Positions 59,771-64,000 of a stretch of DNA of 64,000 bases are shown piece after piece; positions within the stretch are counted from its first letter, which is position 1, and every line of letters starts with the position of its first letter. Both the position numbers and the translations under genes were made by a program. The DNA is taken from positions 62,001 to 126,000 of the forward strand of contig NZ_JACHJN010000014.1 of NCBI RefSeq assembly GCF_014203665.1, in the 5' to 3' direction. The notes under the pieces are model-generated. The model saw only the letters and a program-made list of their open reading frames with translations. It was not told the origin of the DNA and ran no database searches. Source of the DNA: Saccharothrix tamanrassetensis (GTDB taxonomy: Bacteria; Actinomycetota; Actinomycetes; Mycobacteriales; Pseudonocardiaceae).

Positions 59771-60179
59771 CGTCACGATGGTGGTCGAGAGACTGGTCGC
59801 CCGGTGGGCTGCCAAGGACACCGCCGGGCTGAGCAGGCTGTTCGCCAACGGCGTGCGGTGGTGGACGGCCCCGGTGCCGGGCGCGCCGTGGCCGTCGGAG
59901 GTGCGCAACCCGCGCGAGGTCGAGTCGTTCTTCCTGGCGTTCCGGGCGGTGCTGGAACTGACCGGCATCACTACCCGCGCCCTCGTGGTGGACGGCCCGG
60001 ACGCGGTGCTCACCGGCCGGCTGCACGCGCGGGTGCAGGCGACCGGCACGGCGGTGTCCTACGACTTCGCGGTGGCGGTCAGCGTGCACCGCGGACTGGT
60101 CACCGAATTCCGCATGTATGCGGATACGCTGGCAATTGCACGTGCACTCGCACAGGATGTTCCGCCGGTATCACCGTGA
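59751..60179 (+). CDS. SnoaL/NTF2-like protein
   Basis: A 142-residue small protein of the NTF2-like fold. The helical start VTMVVERLVARWAAKDTAGL is followed by SRLFANGVRWWTAPVPGAPW and the strands LVVDGPDAVLTGRLHARVQA and SYDFAVAVSVHRGLVTEFRM. Members include polyketide cyclases, isomerases and limonene epoxide hydrolase relatives. The ATG at 59751 or the one at 59778 may be the start. It sits between two unknown small genes and the XRE domain gene. Confidence 0.78.
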   Translation: MTRTRADVTMVVERLVARWAAKDTAGLSRLFANGVRWWTAPVPGAPWPSEVRNPREVESFFLAFRAVLELTGITTRALVVDGPDAVLTGRLHARVQATGTAVSYDFAVAVSVHRGLVTEFRMYADTLAIARALAQDVPPVSP

Positions 60180-60253
60180 TGCTTTCCCGAACGGAACGCC
60201 GGCACTGGAAGAATGGCCGGACAACCGTGTGAGAGAACGGAAAGGGTGCCGCC

Positions 60254-60514
60254 GTGCCACTGCCGGGACCGATCAGCGAAATCCTCGCCGAACTGAGACG
60301 CGGTCGGGGGCTGACCCAGGACGACCTGGCCGAGCGGCTGCACGCCGCGTCCGGCAACACCAGTGTCACCAGGGAAGAAGTGTCCCGCTGGGAGCGCGGC
60401 AAGCGCATCCCCGGCCCGTACTGGCGCGGCTGGCTGGGGCAGGTGCTGGACACCCCGCAGCAGGAATTGGAACGCGCCGCCGCAATCGAGCGCGCCTCCC
60501 GTCGGCGGCATTGA
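60254..60514 (+). CDS. Stand-alone XRE helix-turn-helix protein
   Basis: An 86-residue protein that is little more than an XRE domain: SEILAELRRGRGLTQDDLAE, then RLHAASGNTSVTREEVSRWE and RGKRIPGPYWRGWLGQVLDT. It ends in a basic tail ERASRRRH. In related actinobacteria this domain is the N-terminus of a protein of about 400 residues whose C-terminal TPR part looks like the product of the gene at 58112-59059. The GTG at 60254 has an AAAGGG site. It may bind DNA alone or together with that TPR protein. Confidence 0.82.
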   Translation: MPLPGPISEILAELRRGRGLTQDDLAERLHAASGNTSVTREEVSRWERGKRIPGPYWRGWLGQVLDTPQQELERAAAIERASRRRH

Positions 60515-60678
60515 CCGCCGCGCCCGGCCACCCATTGGACGACCGGGCGCATTGCCGGTCGACGGCGCGCCCGGTCCGGTAACCGCAAATGCCTTGCAAT
60601 AGGCGCATACAACCCCTCGCGAACGCACCCCGCCGAGCCGCGGAACCTGTCCGGAACCGCGTCGTACGCCTTCGGGGA

Positions 60679-61440
60679 TCAGCGCTGTCCGGCCTCGGGT
60701 TCGACGTCGGGGTCGACGCGGAACCGCACCCGGCGCGCCAGCACGTCGGCCGCCACGTCGCTCAGCCGACGCCCGGTGAGGTAGGCGTGCGCCCGAAGTC
60801 GGAGGAACGCGGTACCCAGGTCGCTGTCGAGTTGGACGGACGTGATGCCGGTGGCCTGGTGCACGGCCGCCCAGCGCGCCTCCACCGCGTCCGCGAACCG
60901 GTCCAGACCCAGCCGTGGCGGCTCGGCGCGCAGCAGCAACAGCATCGCCACGTCCGCCAGCAGCAGCCCGTCCAGCGTCTCCGCGCGGGTCGGCGGGCCC
61001 GCCGTCGACCGCAGCGCCTCCAGGCAGCCGACCACCACCGCGCCCATCGTCACCGGGAACGTGACGATCGCCGCGACCCCGTGGGACAGCGCGAACGGCG
61101 CGAACACCGGCCAGCGGACCGCCTCCGCCGCGGACGCGAGGTCGCTCGCCACCACCGGGCGCTCCGCGCGCAGGCAGTCGACCGCGGGCCCCTCGCCGAA
61201 GGTGATCTCGGCTTCGCTCACCAGGTCGCCGACCGGGCCGGTGACCCACACCGGTTCGCACCGGCTGCCGTCGAGCACCTGGTAGACCACGACGTCACCG
61301 GCGGCCAGCACGGCGGAGGCGGTCAGGGCGACGTGCCGCAGGCCCGCCGGGACGCCTTCGTCCGCCGCGAGGCCGCGGACCCGGCTCCGCAGCCAGGCGC
61401 GGCGCTCGTCGTCCGCTCGTCGGCTGTCCACCCGCCCCAT
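60679..61440 (-). CDS. GAF-ANTAR RNA-binding regulator
   Basis: A 253-residue protein. A GAF sensor domain (about residues 30-165, with VVVYQVLDGSRCEPVWVTGP and VAAIVTFPVTMGAVVVGCLE) is followed by an ANTAR domain (AVHQATGITSVQLDSDLGTA, then FLRLRAHAYLTGRRLSDVAA). ANTAR proteins bind paired RNA hairpins and prevent termination. The ATG at 61440 is used rather than an upstream start. It is divergent from a TetR gene with 52 bases between. The target RNA is unknown. Confidence 0.9.
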   Translation of the reverse strand: MGRVDSRRADDERRAWLRSRVRGLAADEGVPAGLRHVALTASAVLAAGDVVVYQVLDGSRCEPVWVTGPVGDLVSEAEITFGEGPAVDCLRAERPVVASDLASAAEAVRWPVFAPFALSHGVAAIVTFPVTMGAVVVGCLEALRSTAGPPTRAETLDGLLLADVAMLLLLRAEPPRLGLDRFADAVEARWAAVHQATGITSVQLDSDLGTAFLRLRAHAYLTGRRLSDVAADVLARRVRFRVDPDVEPEAGQR

Positions 61441-61492
61441 GCTCGCAGACAGCGGTTGTGGTCTGCCCGATGAGCCGACGACAATCGACCGG

Positions 61493-62092
61493 GTGTCAAC
61501 CACGAGGGACGGTCTGCTGACCGCGGCGGCCGCCGCGTTCGACCGCGACGGCTACGTGCGCGCCACCATCGACGACGTCTGCGACCGGGCCGGGGTCACC
61601 AAGGGCGCGCTCTACGGCCACTTCAGCTCGAAGAAGGCCCTCGCGGTGGCCGTGCTGGACCGACAGGCGCAGGAGTGGGCCAGGACCAGGGAACGCCTGC
61701 AACGCATCCACCGCAGCCCGTTGCAGGTGCTGGTGGATTTGGGCTACGTGGTCAACCAGGACCGGGCCGTGGTGCAGCGCCTGCTGTTCCAGGCCCCGAT
61801 CTGCGACGACGTGGCGGACCGCCAGCTCGCGCAGTGGACGTCCACCGTGCGGGACCTGCTGCGCACGGCGGACTACCGGGGCGAACTGCGGGACGGGCTG
61901 GACCTCGACGCCTGCGCGGACGCGGTCGTCGCGGCGCTCGTCGGCGTGCACCTGATGTCGATGGCCGTGGAGGACCCGGAAGGCGTGCCACGGCAGGTCG
62001 CGCGGGTTTGGCGGACGTGGCTGCCGACGCTGGCCCGGGCCGAGGTGTGCGCGACGCTGCGGGTGGAGCCACCCCGCAGACCGCGGCCGTGA
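61493..62092 (+). CDS. TetR-family regulator, gamma-butyrolactone receptor-like
   Basis: A 199-residue TetR-type regulator. The helix-turn-helix region FDRDGYVRATIDDVCDRAGV, then TKGALYGHFSSKKALAVAVL is closest in wording to the ScbR/ArpA group of gamma-butyrolactone receptors. The C-terminal domain has the usual helical make-up. The GTG at 61493 is used. It is divergent from the GAF-ANTAR gene. A second TetR gene with a similar DNA-binding domain lies 0.8 kb away. Confidence 0.88.
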   Translation: MSTTRDGLLTAAAAAFDRDGYVRATIDDVCDRAGVTKGALYGHFSSKKALAVAVLDRQAQEWARTRERLQRIHRSPLQVLVDLGYVVNQDRAVVQRLLFQAPICDDVADRQLAQWTSTVRDLLRTADYRGELRDGLDLDACADAVVAALVGVHLMSMAVEDPEGVPRQVARVWRTWLPTLARAEVCATLRVEPPRRPRP

Positions 62093-62110
62093 ACCCCGTT
62101 CCGCCGGTTC

Positions 62111-62779
62111 TCAGGGGACGATGACCGCCCACATCAGGGTGCCGTCGGACCACGTGGTGGACCAGCCGCAGCGGTTCGCGCCGGTGGCCGCGCAGCGCAG
62201 CTCCAGCGGGGTGCACGGCACCACGGCCTCCTCGCTCGCCCCGACCACGAGCCGTCCGCGCCACCGCTCGAACACCGCGGTCGGGCGGATGCCGCGGGCC
62301 GCCAGCCCGACCAGGGCGTCGGCGATGTCGGCCGCTGCGGCGGCGATCCGGTCCAGCCCCCAGACCCGGCACGTCTCCTCCGCCACCAGCCGCGCGAACT
62401 CGGCGCTGCCCCGCAGCGGCAGCGGCGCCCGGACCACCCAGCGCTCCGGAGGTGCCCCCACGCTCGCCAGGGCGTCCCGCACGGTGGCGAAGCTGGGCAG
62501 CGACCAGTCCGCCGGCCGGCGGGATCCGGCCAGCAGGATCGGCACACCCGGCCACTCCGCGACCTGCGCCCACACCGCCTGGAACACCGAGACCGCGATG
62601 TCCCGCTCGACCCTCAGCTCGCTCATGTCGACCACGACGGCGGTCGGCTGGGCCAGCACGGTCTTCAGCAGCACGTCACGCATCCGGGTGTAGGTGGCTG
62701 GGCCCAGTAGCCCGAACGGCGACAGGACCGAGACGCCGTTTGCGCCATACAGCTCTACTTCCAATAGGTCACTCTGCAT
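62111..62779 (-). CDS. STAS-domain anti-sigma factor antagonist-like protein
   Basis: A 222-residue protein. The first about 105 residues form a STAS domain: VELYGANGVSVLSPFGLLGP, then AVVVDMSELRVERDIAVSVF, where the usual phospho-acceptor Ser/Thr of DMSxVxxxDSTG is replaced by Glu/Arg. The second half resembles a degenerate HATPase domain (VAEETCRVWGLDRIAAAAAD, RLVVGASEEAVVPC) in the style of actinobacterial STAS-HATPase proteins. It may act in a partner-switching pathway. The ATG at 62779 is preferred to the GTG at 62782. It is divergent from the second TetR gene. Confidence 0.78.
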   Translation of the reverse strand: MQSDLLEVELYGANGVSVLSPFGLLGPATYTRMRDVLLKTVLAQPTAVVVDMSELRVERDIAVSVFQAVWAQVAEWPGVPILLAGSRRPADWSLPSFATVRDALASVGAPPERWVVRAPLPLRGSAEFARLVAEETCRVWGLDRIAAAAADIADALVGLAARGIRPTAVFERWRGRLVVGASEEAVVPCTPLELRCAATGANRCGWSTTWSDGTLMWAVIVP

Positions 62780-62847
62780 CACGCGCCCCGTTAACCCTGA
62801 TGTGTTGACCTGAAAGTGTCCGGGTACCTACCCTGGGTGATCGAAAG

Positions 62848-62883
62848 GCGCTGTCCGTCGAGATGGCGCTGTCCGTCGAGATG
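62848..62883. repeat. 18-bp tandem duplication in the leader of the second TetR gene
   Basis: GCGCTGTCCGTCGAGATG is repeated exactly at 62848-62865 and 62866-62883, ending 8 bases before the TTG start at 62892. Confidence 0.85.
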
Positions 62884-62891
62884 AGGACTCC

Positions 62892-63515
62892 TTGAACGAC
62901 CTGGCGCAAGGTGCCCGCACCAGGGCCGGTCTGATCGCGGCGAGCATCGAGCTGTTCGACCGCGACGGCTACGAGGGCACCTCCCTGGACTCCGTGTGCC
63001 GCGCCATCTCGGTCACCAAAGGGGCGCTCTACCGCCATTTCCCCTCCAAGCAGGCGCTGGCCGTGGCGGTCGTGGAGGAGCACTTCCGGCGCTGGCACGA
63101 GGTCCGCGTGGAGGTGGAGGGCTCGGGCGCGGGACCGTTGCAGACGCTCATCGACCTCACCCACCGGATGGGTTCCCTCACCCGCACCGACCGCACGGTC
63201 CGCGTCGGGGTCCGGTTGCTGTTCACCAGCGAGCTGTTCGAACTGCTGGCGGGCGTGCACTTCGTCAGCCTGGTGGCGATGGTCCGCGACCTGCTCGGCC
63301 AGGCGGTGGCGGCGGACGAGGTGAGACCCTCCCTGGACACCCGCGAGGAGGCCGACGGCATCGCCGCCGCGGTCATCGGCGCGCAGGCGATGACCGTGAT
63401 CACCAGTCGGGGCGACCCGGCGGACCGACTGGCCACGATGTGGCGGCACCGGCTGGAGCACCTGGTCGCCCCGGAGCGGCGCGCCCACGTGCGCGCCACG
63501 GCCCTGGTCGGCTGA
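62892..63515 (+). CDS. TetR-family regulator, second copy
   Basis: A 207-residue regulator with the helix-turn-helix FDRDGYEGTSLDSVCRAISV, then TKGALYRHFPSKQALAVAVV, similar to the TetR protein encoded at 61493-62092 and again of the butyrolactone receptor-like kind. The start is a TTG at 62892 after a GAGGACTCC stretch, as the upstream ATG at 62881 runs into a stop. An exact 18-bp tandem duplication precedes it. It is divergent from the STAS gene. Confidence 0.87.
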   Translation: MNDLAQGARTRAGLIAASIELFDRDGYEGTSLDSVCRAISVTKGALYRHFPSKQALAVAVVEEHFRRWHEVRVEVEGSGAGPLQTLIDLTHRMGSLTRTDRTVRVGVRLLFTSELFELLAGVHFVSLVAMVRDLLGQAVAADEVRPSLDTREEADGIAAAVIGAQAMTVITSRGDPADRLATMWRHRLEHLVAPERRAHVRATALVG

Positions 63516-63630
63516 CCGGCACCACCTCCGCACGGCGGGCCGCCCGGCCCGACGCCGTCAGCCGTACCGGTCCGGGCGCGTTCGTCGGCACGCCGACCTA
63601 CGACGTGTCGGCGTCGCTCCCGCCCGCCAG

Positions 63631-63924
63631 TCAGCACGCACCGAACTTGCCCGCGATGGCCACCGCGACGCAAGCCGCCGCCAGGGCGAGCAGCGCCGGG
63701 GTGAGCAGCGGGCCCGACCGGGTGTCGAGCCCCGGCCAGGCGACGAGCAGCGGCAGGAACCCCGCCGGGGTCACCGGGGCGGTCACCTCGATCACCCGAT
63801 CGGACAGGTCTCCTCGGGGGAACACGGACCCTGCAGGACCCGCGTGAGCGGGCGACGGCCGCGCGGCAGGCGCCCGCTCACGGCCTGCCGGTGCGGCCGG
63901 CTGTTCCCACGACGACCGTCCCAC
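63631..63924 (-). CDS. Possible small membrane protein
   Basis: A possible 97-residue protein whose last about 45 residues are two hydrophobic segments (TPAGFLPLLVAWPGL and LLTPALLALAAACVAVAIAG), with a disordered Pro/Arg-rich start. There is no strong ribosome binding site and no family match that I recognise, so the call is tentative. A start inside the frame is possible. Confidence 0.35.
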   Translation of the reverse strand: MGRSSWEQPAAPAGRERAPAARPSPAHAGPAGSVFPRGDLSDRVIEVTAPVTPAGFLPLLVAWPGLDTRSGPLLTPALLALAAACVAVAIAGKFGAC

Positions 63925-63991
63925 TACCCGTCGTTCCCACTACCGACCGTTCCCACGACCGGTCGATTCCGAGGCCGGTCCTTCCCACCGG
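63903..63991. repeat. Degenerate GTTCCCAC repeats at the right end
   Basis: GTTCCCAC occurs at 63903, 63933 and 63949, with degenerate copies (GTCCCAC at 63918, CTTCCCAC near 63981), each followed by GACCG, TACCG or similar. The array runs to the window edge. Confidence 0.55.
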
Positions 63992-64000
63992 TCGTTGCCA

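Overview
This 64 kb window is very GC-rich DNA (roughly 72% by eye) with dense genes, many GTG starts, 4-base start/stop overlaps and long antisense shadow frames. Together with gene content such as the GAF-ANTAR protein, UTRA-type GntR, TPR and XRE regulators, the trans-acting enoyl reductase-type protein and the MFS pump with a C-terminal winged helix, this points to a filamentous actinobacterium, most likely of the Pseudonocardiales (Saccharothrix/Lentzea/Actinosynnema-like). That placement is inference. I saw no rRNA, tRNA, CRISPR array, insertion sequence or prophage.

Layout. 1-751: molybdate-binding lipoprotein (partial) with a HTH-TOBE regulator. 990-4035: secreted M6 metalloprotease and a lipoprotein. 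4036-5198: a gene-poor stretch with two strong hairpins and a 22-bp tandem repeat. 5199-10249: secreted SGNH hydrolase, then a winged-helix regulator divergent from an M20 dipeptidase/S9 peptidase operon. 10502-12657: animal-type haem peroxidase with a DoxX-like membrane protein, closed by a strong terminator. 12787-15528: MFS drug exporter with a C-terminal winged helix, a minisatellite and a broken pentapeptide-repeat gene. 15554-18788: secreted protein and an OmpR-type two-component system. 19005-23744: a sugar ABC transporter operon whose first permease carries an inserted beta-sandwich domain. 23844-25685: TetR regulator divergent from an FAD monooxygenase. 25727-28252: cobalamin riboswitch and metE. 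28418-30244: a cytoplasmic trypsin-like protease fused to a DRGH nuclease. 30484-32191: a NarL-type histidine kinase whose response regulator is frameshifted. 32313-36253: membrane protein, SnoaL-like protein, and PhoD phosphatase coupled to a beta-propeller protein. 36285-38940: YjbR remnant, LuxR regulator, and an epoxide hydrolase behind three tandem operators. 38989-43362: a three-gene operon of P-loop ATPase, membrane-anchored ligand-binding protein and membrane protein. 43519-45039: LysE exporter and LysG regulator. 45050-50016: enoyl reductase-like protein, secreted phosphoesterase, MFS and TolB-like protein. 50037-51034: ECF sigma factor and partner. 51160-55915: a ROK kinase, class II aldolase, PfkB kinase and DeoR operon facing a GntR regulator. 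55971-58021: persulfide dioxygenase-rhodanese and sulfite exporter. 58112-63515: a regulatory cluster with a TPR protein and a separate XRE domain that look like halves of one regulator, GAF-ANTAR, STAS and two TetR genes.

How genes work together. Clear functional modules are peptide breakdown (M20 and S9 peptidases under a divergent repressor), sugar import, phosphorylated-sugar cleavage, sulfane-sulfur detoxification (dioxygenase to sulfite, then export), basic amino acid export, and B12-controlled methionine synthesis. The two loci most worth experimental attention are the protease-nuclease fusion at 28418-30244 and the ATPase/ligand-sensor operon at 38989-43362. Neither has a function I can name with confidence.
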